The notes under the pieces are model-generated. The model did not search any database and was not told where the DNA came from. It saw only the letters and a program-made list of their open reading frames with translations. Shown piece after piece: positions 27,091 through 36,372 of a stretch of 64,000 nucleotides of DNA. Both the position numbers and the translations under genes were made by a program. Source of the stretch: Flavobacteriaceae bacterium PS02337 (lineage in GTDB: Bacteria; Bacteroidota; Bacteroidia; Flavobacteriales; Flavobacteriaceae); assembly GCA_029959285.1 (NCBI GenBank), contig JASCOE010000003.1:372001-436000 (forward strand), in the 5' to 3' direction. Position 1 is the stretch's first letter; each line of letters begins with the position of its first letter.

Positions 27091-29256
27091 ATGAATTTTA
27101 AAACCACCTTATTTTCCGTTCTCTTTATTTCACTTTCTTCCACCGTTATTGTTGCTCAAGAAGTTGCTTTACAAAAAACTTCATTGGTGGGAAATGGAAT
27201 TGTTGAATTTATTCCGAAAGGATTTGATCAAAGTAAAACGCCTTCATTAATACTTTCTTCAGAACCAAAATCAAAAGGAAAAGTACCCGCAAATTGGACT
27301 TTAATTCCAAAATTTTCATTTAAAAATAATAAAGCAAGTGCTGTTCTAAAACTTCAAGGAAACGTCAGTCTTTATGGAGGCGGAGAAGTTACTGGTCCGC
27401 TTTTGCGCAACGGACAAGCTATTAAATTATGGAATACCGATACAGGAGCATACAGCGTTGAAGGCGGAAAAAGATTGTATCAAACACATCCGTGGGTTAT
27501 GGGCGTTCGCGAAGACGGTTCTGCATTCGGAATTATTTTCGACAGTACTTGGAAAGCCGAATTAATTACCAATTCAGACGAGATTGTTTACAATTCTGAA
27601 GGCGCTTTGTTTAGAGTTTACATTATTGATAGAAATTCTCCGCAAGAAGTGATAAAAGGACTTTCTGAACTTACAGGAACAATCAAATTGCCTCCGCGTT
27701 GGGCTTTAGGATATCATCAATGCCGATTTTCTTATGACAGCGAAAAACGCGTTATGGAAATTGCAGACACTTTTCGAGAAAAGAAAATTCCCTGCGATGT
27801 AATCTGGATGGATATTGATTATATGCAAGGATATCGCGTTTTTACATTTGATAGTATTCGATTTTCAAATCCTAAAAGATTAAATGACAATCTGCATCAA
27901 AAAGGTTTTCGTGCTGTATATATGATTGATCCTGGAGTAAAAGTAGATAAAGATTACAGCGTTTATCAATCGGGTTCGAAAGATAATGTTTGGGTTATGA
28001 AAAATAATGGGGAAGAATATCACGGTAAAGTTTGGCCGGGAGATTGTGCTTTTCCTGATTTTACAAATCCCGAAGCGAGAAATTGGTGGGGCAAACTTTA
28101 CAAAGATTTCTTGAACACAGGAATTGATGGCGTTTGGAATGACATGAATGAACCTGCCGTAAACGATAATGATTTTCCAGAAGACAAACGTCTTGGAACA
28201 ATGCCTTACGATACACCGCATAAGGGCGGAGGAAATTTACCGAAAGGTTCGCATTTGCTTTATCACAACGCTTACGGACGTTTAATGGTTGAAGCATCTT
28301 ACAACGGAATTTTAAAAACAAATCCAGAAAAAAGACCTTTTCTTCTTACTAGATCCAATTTATTGGGAGGACAGCGTTATGCAGCAACTTGGACAGGAGA
28401 TAATTTCGCAGGTTGGGATCATTTGAAACTTTCTGTTCCAATGTCACTTACTTTAGGATTATCTGGACAGCCTTTTAATGGGCCAGATATTGGAGGTTTC
28501 TTAGGAAATACAGATGGCGATTTATGGGCAAATTGGTTGAGTTTTGGTGCTTTTATGCCTTTCGCTCGCGGACATGCTTGCGCGGGAACAAATGATAAAG
28601 AACCTTGGGCTTACGGATCAGAAATCGAGAAAACTTCTCGTATCGCCTTAGAACGTCGTTATCGTTTGTTGCCTTATTTATACACGCTTTTTTATGAATC
28701 GTCTAAAACTGGACTTCCAGTAATGGCTCCAGTATTTTTTGCAGATGGAAAAGATGCACGTTTAAGAGCCGAAGAGCAAGCTTTTTTATTAGGAGAAAAT
28801 CTGTTGGTTGTTCCTGCTTTTGCAAAAGATCCGAAACTGCCTTCTGGAATTTGGGAAGAATTAAACTTGATCGAAGGCGAAAAGCAAGATAAATATCAGG
28901 CAAAGCTGAAAATAAAAGGCGGTTCTATTATTCCAGCTGGAAAGATTATTCAAAATGCAGGAGAAAATTCTTTTGATCCGTTGAGTCTTTTTGTTTGTCT
29001 TAATGAAAAAAATACAGCAAAAGGAGAATTGTATTTAGACGCTGGCGAAGGTTTTGGATTTGAAAAAGGAGATTACACTTTAATCACTTTTTCTGCTGAA
29101 AAAAAGAATGATAAAGTTCTGGTGAAAGTGGCAAAAGTAGAAGGGAAGAGAAAAAGCAATGAAATTCAAAAAATCAATGTGAGTTTACTGTTTGAAGGCA
29201 AAACATATATTGCTTCAGGTACTCTAAAAGATGGAATTACAATCTCATTAAAATAA
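27091..29256 (+). CDS. GH31 alpha-glucosidase-like enzyme
   Basis: Exported retaining alpha-glycosidase of 721 residues. After the signal peptide (ending IVAQ) there is an N-terminal beta-sandwich (about 25-195), a TIM barrel with nucleophile Asp351 in VWNDMNEP and acid/base Asp437 in WTGDNFAGW, and C-terminal beta domains. The WNDMNEP and TGDN forms are those of classical alpha-glucosidases of the family, so alpha-glucose or a related alpha-hexose is the likely target. It heads a three-gene unit (GH31-GH92-GH43) with gaps of 6 and 11 bases behind a LacI-type operator. Exact linkage is unknown. Confidence 0.9.
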   Translation: MNFKTTLFSVLFISLSSTVIVAQEVALQKTSLVGNGIVEFIPKGFDQSKTPSLILSSEPKSKGKVPANWTLIPKFSFKNNKASAVLKLQGNVSLYGGGEVTGPLLRNGQAIKLWNTDTGAYSVEGGKRLYQTHPWVMGVREDGSAFGIIFDSTWKAELITNSDEIVYNSEGALFRVYIIDRNSPQEVIKGLSELTGTIKLPPRWALGYHQCRFSYDSEKRVMEIADTFREKKIPCDVIWMDIDYMQGYRVFTFDSIRFSNPKRLNDNLHQKGFRAVYMIDPGVKVDKDYSVYQSGSKDNVWVMKNNGEEYHGKVWPGDCAFPDFTNPEARNWWGKLYKDFLNTGIDGVWNDMNEPAVNDNDFPEDKRLGTMPYDTPHKGGGNLPKGSHLLYHNAYGRLMVEASYNGILKTNPEKRPFLLTRSNLLGGQRYAATWTGDNFAGWDHLKLSVPMSLTLGLSGQPFNGPDIGGFLGNTDGDLWANWLSFGAFMPFARGHACAGTNDKEPWAYGSEIEKTSRIALERRYRLLPYLYTLFYESSKTGLPVMAPVFFADGKDARLRAEEQAFLLGENLLVVPAFAKDPKLPSGIWEELNLIEGEKQDKYQAKLKIKGGSIIPAGKIIQNAGENSFDPLSLFVCLNEKNTAKGELYLDAGEGFGFEKGDYTLITFSAEKKNDKVLVKVAKVEGKRKSNEIQKINVSLLFEGKTYIASGTLKDGITISLK

Positions 29257-29262
29257 TTGATA

Positions 29263-31614
29263 ATGAAAAAAATATTTGTAAAATACGGTTTTATAGCGCT
29301 TATTTCTTTGATTAGTAATCCAGCTTTGAGTCAACAATCTGCAAAAAAGTTGTCAGATTACGTAAATCCGAATATTGGAACGGCGCATAGCCGCTGGTTT
29401 TTTTATACGCCAGCCGCAATGCCTTTTGGATTAGCAAAACTTGGACCTTCAACCAACGGTCATTTAGGAAATAAAGACGGTTGGGAAGCCACAGGTTATG
29501 ATGATCGAGATACTTCTATTGAAGGTTTTGCCTGTTTGCATGAATTTCAAGTTGGCGGAATTGTTCTTGCTCCATCGGTTGGAAAATTACAGACAAATCC
29601 AGGAAGTCTTGAAAATCCTGACGAAGGATATCGATCTCGATTTGATCGAAAAGACGAATATGCTACCTCTGGATATTATTCGGTTTTACTTAAAGATTAT
29701 AAAATAAAGGCAGAACTTACAGCAACAAAAAGAGTGGGTTTTCAACGCTATACTTTTCCAAAATCTTCGCAGTCTAATATTATTTTTGACATTGGAAACA
29801 GACAAGGAGAAAGTGGAGCAGTTAAAGATTCTAAAGTTACGATTACTAAAGACGGAAGAATTGAAGGTTATGTAATCACCATTCCAGAATATGTAAAGAA
29901 ATACCAAACGGGTGCTGAAGTAGCAATGTATTTTTCGGCCGTTTTAGATAAAAAAGCAGCAAGTTTTGGAGTATTCAATAAAAAAGAGACTAAAGCGGGA
30001 GAAAAAGAAATTTCTGGAGCGGGAGCGGGAGTTTATTTCATTTTTGATACTAAAGAAAATGAAAAGATTACTGTGAAAATCGGATTGTCTTACACTTCGA
30101 TTGCTAATGCCAGATTAAATCTTGATACAGAAGCCAAAAATCTAAATTTTGATGCAGCTAAAAAACAAAACCAAACGGTTTGGAATGATTATTTGGGAAG
30201 AATAACAGTTGAAGGCAAAAATGAAAATGATAAAATTAAATTCTATACGGGTTTATATCACGCTCTTTTAGGTCGAGGATTAGGAAGCGATGTAAACGGC
30301 GCTTATCCGATGAATAATGGAAAAGTTGGTCAAATTCCGCTTGACGGAAAAGGAAAACCTCAGTATAATTATTATAATACAGACGCTATTTGGGGCGGTT
30401 TTTGGAATCTAACGCAACTTTGGGCTTTGGCTTATCCTGAATATTATGCAGATTGGGTTCAAGGGCAATTGCTTGTTTATAAAGATGCTGGCTGGCTTGG
30501 CGACGGAATTGCAAATAGTAAATATGTTTCTGGAGTTGGAACCAATTTTACTGGACTTGGAATTGCATCAGCGTACAATTCTGGCATTCGAAATTTTGAT
30601 GTTGAAAAAGGATATGAAGCGGCTTTAAAAAACGAATTGGAATGGAAAGACCGAATTGAAGGCGCAGGAAAAATGGATGTAAAACAATTTGTAGAGTTGG
30701 GTTATTCTCCGTTTTTAGATAATATGGAATTTAAAACCAATACAGAAGGTTCTGGTTTTTCGGCTTCACATACTTTAGAATATTCTTATAGCGCTTATGC
30801 TGTGGCCCAGTTTGCAAAAGCATTAGGGAAAACTAAAGATTATGAAAAACTCATCAAACTGGCAGACGGCTGGAAATTGCTTTACGATAAAGAAACCGCT
30901 TTTATAAGACCAAAATATGCTAACGGAAAATTTATTCAAAATTTTAATCCGTCTGAACCTTGGCGCGGATTTCAGGAAGGAAATGCTTGGCAATATACAT
31001 TTTATGTGCCTCATAATGTTCCAGAATTGGTAGCGACTCTAGGAAAAGATACTTTCAACGAACGTTTGAATGAAATTTTTACAAAATCTCAAAAAAATGT
31101 ATTTGGCGGCGGAACTAAAATCGATGCTTTCGCTGGATTATCGGGATTTTATAATCATGGTAATCAGCCGAACTTGCACATTTCTTGGCTTTTTAATTTT
31201 TCTGGAAAACCTTACTTAACGCAAAAATGGGTACACGCCATTTGTGACGAATTTTACGGAACAGAAGGAATTCACGGTTACGGATATGGTCAAGACGAAG
31301 ATCAAGGACAATTGGGAGCTTGGTATGTAATGTCTTCCATAGGTTTATTTGATGTGAAAGGTTTGACCGATATTAATCCGTCATTTCAAATCGGAAGTCC
31401 GTTGTTTGATAAAGTTACCATCAAACAATCTGATAAAACAAAAACTTTTGTTATTGATGTGAAAAACAATTCTAAAAGCAATATTTATCTTCAAGAAGTA
31501 AAACTAAATGAAAATAATTTAAAGGAACTTTCAATCGACTTGGATGCTATCAGAAACGGAGGAATTTTAAAAATGAAAGTAGACGCACAACCTTCAAATA
31601 ACTGGTCTAATTAA
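29263..31614 (+). CDS. GH92 alpha-mannosidase-like protein, divergent HGNQ form
   Basis: GH92 enzymes are calcium-dependent exo-acting alpha-mannosidases with an N-terminal beta-sandwich and an (alpha/alpha)6 barrel. This 783-residue protein has a signal peptide (PALSQ), NPNIGT at the start of the mature part, and GQDEDQGQLGAWYVMSSIGLF (Asp678-Asp680) matching the metal/base segment. Its acid position reads HGNQ (Gln635) instead of HGNE. Several family blocks are unusual (GFACLHEF instead of GFSHTHLSG), so it belongs to a divergent branch. The ATG at 29263 is preferred over TTG at 29257. Substrate unknown; possibly an alpha-mannosyl linkage or phosphodiester. Confidence 0.82.
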   Translation: MKKIFVKYGFIALISLISNPALSQQSAKKLSDYVNPNIGTAHSRWFFYTPAAMPFGLAKLGPSTNGHLGNKDGWEATGYDDRDTSIEGFACLHEFQVGGIVLAPSVGKLQTNPGSLENPDEGYRSRFDRKDEYATSGYYSVLLKDYKIKAELTATKRVGFQRYTFPKSSQSNIIFDIGNRQGESGAVKDSKVTITKDGRIEGYVITIPEYVKKYQTGAEVAMYFSAVLDKKAASFGVFNKKETKAGEKEISGAGAGVYFIFDTKENEKITVKIGLSYTSIANARLNLDTEAKNLNFDAAKKQNQTVWNDYLGRITVEGKNENDKIKFYTGLYHALLGRGLGSDVNGAYPMNNGKVGQIPLDGKGKPQYNYYNTDAIWGGFWNLTQLWALAYPEYYADWVQGQLLVYKDAGWLGDGIANSKYVSGVGTNFTGLGIASAYNSGIRNFDVEKGYEAALKNELEWKDRIEGAGKMDVKQFVELGYSPFLDNMEFKTNTEGSGFSASHTLEYSYSAYAVAQFAKALGKTKDYEKLIKLADGWKLLYDKETAFIRPKYANGKFIQNFNPSEPWRGFQEGNAWQYTFYVPHNVPELVATLGKDTFNERLNEIFTKSQKNVFGGGTKIDAFAGLSGFYNHGNQPNLHISWLFNFSGKPYLTQKWVHAICDEFYGTEGIHGYGYGQDEDQGQLGAWYVMSSIGLFDVKGLTDINPSFQIGSPLFDKVTIKQSDKTKTFVIDVKNNSKSNIYLQEVKLNENNLKELSIDLDAIRNGGILKMKVDAQPSNNWSN

Positions 31615-31625
31615 TTGATTTTAGT

Positions 31626-32609
31626 ATGAAAAATATATTCTATTTTCTTGTTGTTATTTTGTGTTCAAAAAGCTTTGCTCAATCGAAAGATTTGAATCAA
31701 ACCAAAAATAATAATCCAATATTTAAAGGTTGGTATGCCGATCCAGAAGCCATTATTTTTGATAAAACGTATTGGGTTTATCCCACTTTTTCTGCTCCTT
31801 ATGAGAAACAAGTTTTTTTCGATGCTTTTTCTTCAAAGGATTTAGTCCATTGGACAAAGCATTCCAAAATTTTAGATAGTTCAGCAGTAAAATGGGCAAA
31901 AAAAGCAATTTGGGCGCCATCGATCATTAAACATAAAAACAAATATTTTTTGTTTTTTGGTGCAAATGATATTCAAAACGATAATGAAGTTGGCGGAATT
32001 GGATTTGCTGTCGCTTCAAAACCCGAAGGTCCGTACAAAGATTATTTAGGAAAACCATTAGTCGATAAATTCTACAACGGCGCTCAGCCAATCGATCAAT
32101 TTGTTTTTAAAGATAAAGACGGTAAATGTTATTTAATTTATGGCGGATGGAAACATTGCAATATTGCAAAACTAAAACCAGATTTTACAGGCTTTGTTCC
32201 TTTTGAAGATAAAACGGTTTTCAAGGAAATCACGCCAGAAAATTATGTAGAAGGTCCTTTCATGTTTATAAAAAACAATAAATATTATTTTATGTGGTCA
32301 GAAGGCGGTTGGACTGGTCCTGATTATTGTGTGGCTTACGCAATTGCAGATTCGCCAATGGGACCTTTTAAAAGAATCGGAAAAATATTAGAACAAGATC
32401 CTAAAATTGCTGTTGGAGCCGGACATCACTCTATAATAAAAATACCCAATTCTGAAAAATATTACATTGTGTATCACAGAAGACCGCTTACTGAAACGCA
32501 TGCAAATTCGAGAGAAACTTGTATGGAAGAAATGCACTTTGATGAAAACGGTTTTATAAAACCTATAACGATTACGAATGAAGGCGTAAAAGCACAATTC
32601 ATTAAATAA
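31626..32609 (+). CDS. GH43 glycoside hydrolase
   Basis: Compact single-domain enzyme of 327 residues with a signal peptide (KSFAQ). The active-site carboxylates are Asp39 in WYADPEA, Asp157 in PIDQF and Glu209 in YVEGPF, and GAGHHS supplies the usual later histidine. Arabinofuranosidase, xylosidase or galactofuranosidase activity are all possible. It ends the GH31-GH92-GH43 unit, and a large inverted repeat follows about 12 bases after the stop. Confidence 0.85.
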   Translation: MKNIFYFLVVILCSKSFAQSKDLNQTKNNNPIFKGWYADPEAIIFDKTYWVYPTFSAPYEKQVFFDAFSSKDLVHWTKHSKILDSSAVKWAKKAIWAPSIIKHKNKYFLFFGANDIQNDNEVGGIGFAVASKPEGPYKDYLGKPLVDKFYNGAQPIDQFVFKDKDGKCYLIYGGWKHCNIAKLKPDFTGFVPFEDKTVFKEITPENYVEGPFMFIKNNKYYFMWSEGGWTGPDYCVAYAIADSPMGPFKRIGKILEQDPKIAVGAGHHSIIKIPNSEKYYIVYHRRPLTETHANSRETCMEEMHFDENGFIKPITITNEGVKAQFIK

Positions 32610-32620
32610 AACAAAAGATA

Positions 32621-32717
32621 TAGTTGTAAAACGTAAAGATGTAATTATTGCTTTTCATACTTATAATTTTTACCTGGAAATAATTCAAAAGCAAAACATC
32701 TTTACTGTTTGCAACTA
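32621..32717. repeat. Long imperfect inverted repeat
   Basis: Left arm 32621-32655 and right arm 32687-32717 pair through TAGTTG, GTAAAGATGT and TTGCTTTT with a few mismatches and indels, around a 31-base loop. It is far longer than an ordinary terminator. It may be a terminator/stability structure or a remnant of a small repetitive element. Confidence 0.65.
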
Positions 32718-32956
32718 ACTTCTCTTTTTAATAATTCCATTTCAAATTTAATTTAAACTCCAAGCAATAATCTATTGATTTTATTGCTGTGTCTTTTTGT
32801 GAATTGATGCGAAGTGTATGCATTAAACTTAAATGCCGATTTTAAAATTATTCTCTAAAAGTCTTTTTCAAATACAATTTTTTCATTTGTCTCTCATTTC
32901 GCTTTCAATTTGATTCATATTGCTTGTTTCCAGTGTTTTCGGGTACTGAATGAATG

Positions 32957-33055
32957 ATTTGAACACAACTTTGAAACAAAATGGGATTAAAATAATGTTA
33001 GCATTAGCCTAATTTGGTCAAAAAATAAAAAGATTTTTTTAAGAGATAAATTGAG
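32957..33055 (+). promoter_or_regulatory. Shared HTCS-locus upstream element, copy 2
   Basis: Carries the same ordered blocks as 25626-25726 (ATTTGAACACAA, AAATGGGATTAAAAT, TTTGGTC, T-tract, AGATAA). It begins 258 bases before the susC start, a distance comparable to copy 1. Confidence 0.7.
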
Positions 33056-33214
33056 GTATCTGTAAAAAAAAGGCATGATATTTTAGAATGTCCTAAAAAG
33101 TAGTGCAATTCGTACCCAAACGATATTTGCATGAAAAATGAAACTTAAATGAAATAATAGAAAGATCTGTTTTATTTAAAACTAACTAATAACCAAACCA
33201 AAAAGTAAACCAAA

Positions 33215-36200
33215 ATGAAAATTAAAACGACGTGGAAAATGTCATCCGATCATTTGAGCTTATTTGCCTGGAGTAAATTAAAGCTAAATGAAATTGGATT
33301 GATTTGCTTATTTTTTTTAATGCTCTGCGCAGGCACAACTAACGCCCAAACAGGCAATTCAAAAGATCTAATAAAGATAACGGGAACGGTTGTCGATTCA
33401 AAAGGACTCTCAATGCCAAGTGCAACGGTAATGGAAAAAGGAACAAAAAATGCGGTTTCAACAGACTTTGACGGAAGTTATACAATTACCGTTTCTTCTC
33501 AACAAGCCATTCTTGTTTTTAAGTACATCGGAATGAAAGAGGTTGAAATGCCTGTAAACAATTCAAAAAAAATTAATGTAACCCTGCAAGATGAAACAAG
33601 CGATCTTCAAGCTGTTGTAGTTGTAGGTTACGGAACTCAGAAAAAAGCATCGGTTGTGGGAGCAATTGCTACGATTAAACCTTCTCTTTTGCAAGTCGGA
33701 ACGGCTCGTACTTTAGGAAACAATCTTGCGGGACAAGTTACAGGTATTATGGCGGTGCAAAGATCTGGAGAACCAGGTTACGATCAATCTGATATCAAGA
33801 TTCGTGGAATTTCTACTTTCAAAGGAGGAACAAATCCGCTGGTATTGGTAGACGGAATTGAAAGAAACTTAAACGATCTGGATCCTTCAGAAATTGAATC
33901 TTTCTCTGTTTTAAAAGATGCGGCTGCAAGTGCGGTTTATGGAGTAAGAGGAGCAAACGGAGTAATTTTAATTAATACAAAAAGAGGTTTTGTCGGAACG
34001 CCTACAATTCAGGTTAGAACAGAATATTCTATTCAACAGCCTACGAAATTGCCTGAGTTTATAAAAGCAGCTCCTTATATGACGCTTTTAAATCAATTGG
34101 CTGCGGAGCAAGGAAGGCCACAATTGTATTCTGATGATCGTATTGCAAAAACTGCAAGCAACTACGATCCAGATTTATATCCAGACGTAAATTGGATCGA
34201 TGCCATAACGAAAAAATTTGCTTTTACTTCAAGAACTAATTTGAATGTTGCAGGAGGATCTGAAATTTTGAGATATGCTTTAACGGCTTCTTATTATAGT
34301 GAAAACGGTATTTTGGCAGCAGATCCAAATCAAACCTATGATTCTGAAACGAGATTAAATAGAGCGAATGTGCGTACCAATGTAGATGTAAACGTATCTA
34401 AAACAACTTTATTGAGAGTAAATATTGGGGGATTTTTACAAAATATCAATAAAGCAAATACAAGTACAGACTTTTTATTTGGTACTGCATTCGAAACTAC
34501 TCCTTTTGTGCATCCTGCAATTTATTCTGATGGAAAAATTCCGAGAGTTTTTGCAAGAGAAAATCCTTGGGCTGTTGGTACACAGCAAGGTTATTACAGA
34601 CAAGGAGGCAGTAAAATAGAAAGTCTTGTTTCTTTAGAACAAGATTTAAAAGGAATTACTCCGGGATTGAAAGCGAAATTTACGTATTCATTTGACTCTT
34701 ATTCAGAAAATAGAATTACTCGCGGAAAATCACCTGATTATTACAATGTTGCAACGCAAAGAGATTTAGATGGAAGTTTAATTCACGGAACTGTTCAGGC
34801 TTTTGGTCAGGAATATTTAGGATATAAAACGGATGCTGCATTTGGAAACAGACGTATTTATCTGGAAGCGAATACAACGTACAACCGCGCTTTTGGTAAA
34901 CATGATTTAAGCGGACTTTTATTATACAATCAAGATAGTTATAACGATGGAACGGCGCCGCAAGCTTTTAAACATCAAGGTTTAGCGGGTAGAACTTCTT
35001 ATACATTTGATAGAAAATATGTTGGAGAATTTAACTTTGGATACAACGGATCTGAAAATTTCGCAAAAGGAAACCGTTACGGATTTTTTCCTTCTGTAGC
35101 GATGGGTTGGATTGCATCTGAAGAAAAATTCATGGAACCTTATAAAGATGTTTTCAATAAACTGAAAATTCGCGGTTCTTACGGATTAGTTGGAAATGAT
35201 AATATTGGAGGAAATAGAAGGTTTGCTTACTTAACTACAATTAGTGATAATAACAATTCTGATTATTGGTTCGGAACAGGGCAAGGCGTAAAATTTGAAG
35301 GAATTGAAGAAGGACAAATCGGTGTAAATGATTTGACTTGGGAAAAAGTGGCTAAAGCAGATATTGGTATCGAATTAGGATTATTCAATATGATGGATTT
35401 GACTGTAGATGTGTTTCAAGAAAAAAGAAAAGACATTTTTGTAGAAAGAAATACAGTTCCAACACAAGCAGGATTTATTAATGCACCTTGGGCCAATTTC
35501 GGAAAAATGGAAAATAAAGGTCTTGAGATTGGATTTAACTTCAATAAACAAATCAATGCCGATTTCTTTATGAGCTGGCGTTTCAACTTTACTTATGTAG
35601 AAAATAAAGTAACAGAAAGAGACGAAGCCGCGGCTGTAAAAGGAACGTATCGTTCTGGAACAGGTATTCAAAATAATACTTTATGGGGTTATATCGCAAA
35701 AGGATTATATACAGATGAAGATTTTGCTTCAACAGGCGTACTAGCGCCAGGATTGCCTGTGCCAACTTTTGGAACGTCACTTAGACCTGGAGATATTAAA
35801 TATGAAGATAGAAATGGCGACGGAATCATCAGCGGTTTAGATGAAGGTTTCATTGGAGGAACAACAGATCCGCAAATTGTATATGGTTTTGGAAGTAATT
35901 TAAAATACAAACAATTCGATTTTAGCTTTTTCTTTCAAGGAATTGGAAAATCAGAAAGAATTATTGGAGGTTCTAATTTTATTCCAGGAAGCGGTACAGG
36001 AACTTTAGGGAATATTTATTCGAATTATGAAGACCGCTGGACAGAACAAAATCCGAGTCAAGATGTGTTTTGGCCAAGGTTGAGTTATGGACCAAATGCG
36101 AATAATGCAGTAGCTTCTACTTGGTGGAAAAAAGACATGAGTTTTGGCCGTATGAAAACAATGGAAATTGGATATTCTCTAACCAAAACAATGGCAGAAA

Positions 36201-36355
36201 GGCTTTATTTGCAAGGTTTGAGAATTTATATCAGCGGAAACAACTTGTGGTATGTATCTAATTTCAAACTATGGGATCCAGAGTTGGATACAGGAAATGG
36301 TTTGAAGTATCCATCAACAAAATCAGTTCTTTTTGGATTGTCAATTGGACTATAA
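33215..36355 (+). CDS. SusC-type TonB-dependent outer-membrane transporter (HTCS locus)
   Basis: Outer-membrane importer of 1046 residues paired with the SusD gene 17 bases downstream. It has an unusually long charged N-terminus before its signal helix (cleavage near TTNAQ, residue 45), a carboxypeptidase-regulatory-like domain (about 54-128), TonB-box region LQAVVVVGYG (131-140), a plug with LVLVDGIERN, and a barrel ending in GLSIGL. Expression is probably controlled by the HTCS at 21552 through the element at 32957. The imported glycan is not identified. Confidence 0.95.
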   Translation: MKIKTTWKMSSDHLSLFAWSKLKLNEIGLICLFFLMLCAGTTNAQTGNSKDLIKITGTVVDSKGLSMPSATVMEKGTKNAVSTDFDGSYTITVSSQQAILVFKYIGMKEVEMPVNNSKKINVTLQDETSDLQAVVVVGYGTQKKASVVGAIATIKPSLLQVGTARTLGNNLAGQVTGIMAVQRSGEPGYDQSDIKIRGISTFKGGTNPLVLVDGIERNLNDLDPSEIESFSVLKDAAASAVYGVRGANGVILINTKRGFVGTPTIQVRTEYSIQQPTKLPEFIKAAPYMTLLNQLAAEQGRPQLYSDDRIAKTASNYDPDLYPDVNWIDAITKKFAFTSRTNLNVAGGSEILRYALTASYYSENGILAADPNQTYDSETRLNRANVRTNVDVNVSKTTLLRVNIGGFLQNINKANTSTDFLFGTAFETTPFVHPAIYSDGKIPRVFARENPWAVGTQQGYYRQGGSKIESLVSLEQDLKGITPGLKAKFTYSFDSYSENRITRGKSPDYYNVATQRDLDGSLIHGTVQAFGQEYLGYKTDAAFGNRRIYLEANTTYNRAFGKHDLSGLLLYNQDSYNDGTAPQAFKHQGLAGRTSYTFDRKYVGEFNFGYNGSENFAKGNRYGFFPSVAMGWIASEEKFMEPYKDVFNKLKIRGSYGLVGNDNIGGNRRFAYLTTISDNNNSDYWFGTGQGVKFEGIEEGQIGVNDLTWEKVAKADIGIELGLFNMMDLTVDVFQEKRKDIFVERNTVPTQAGFINAPWANFGKMENKGLEIGFNFNKQINADFFMSWRFNFTYVENKVTERDEAAAVKGTYRSGTGIQNNTLWGYIAKGLYTDEDFASTGVLAPGLPVPTFGTSLRPGDIKYEDRNGDGIISGLDEGFIGGTTDPQIVYGFGSNLKYKQFDFSFFFQGIGKSERIIGGSNFIPGSGTGTLGNIYSNYEDRWTEQNPSQDVFWPRLSYGPNANNAVASTWWKKDMSFGRMKTMEIGYSLTKTMAERLYLQGLRIYISGNNLWYVSNFKLWDPELDTGNGLKYPSTKSVLFGLSIGL

Positions 36356-36372
36356 TTTAAAAATCAATTAAA

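Larger units (their letters stand above)
32610..33214. other. Long intergenic region ahead of the susC operon
   Basis: 605 bases holding a long imperfect inverted repeat (32621-32717) just after the upstream gene and the shared HTCS-locus element (32957-33055). Between them is AT-rich sequence in which I see no gene. A GATATTTG near 33112 is one base off the -7 consensus and may be the promoter. Confidence 0.5.

Noticed and set aside
28061-28321. Long minus-strand open frames inside GH31, GH92 and SusC genes
   Set aside because: They are antisense shadows of well-supported genes with no recognisable protein features.
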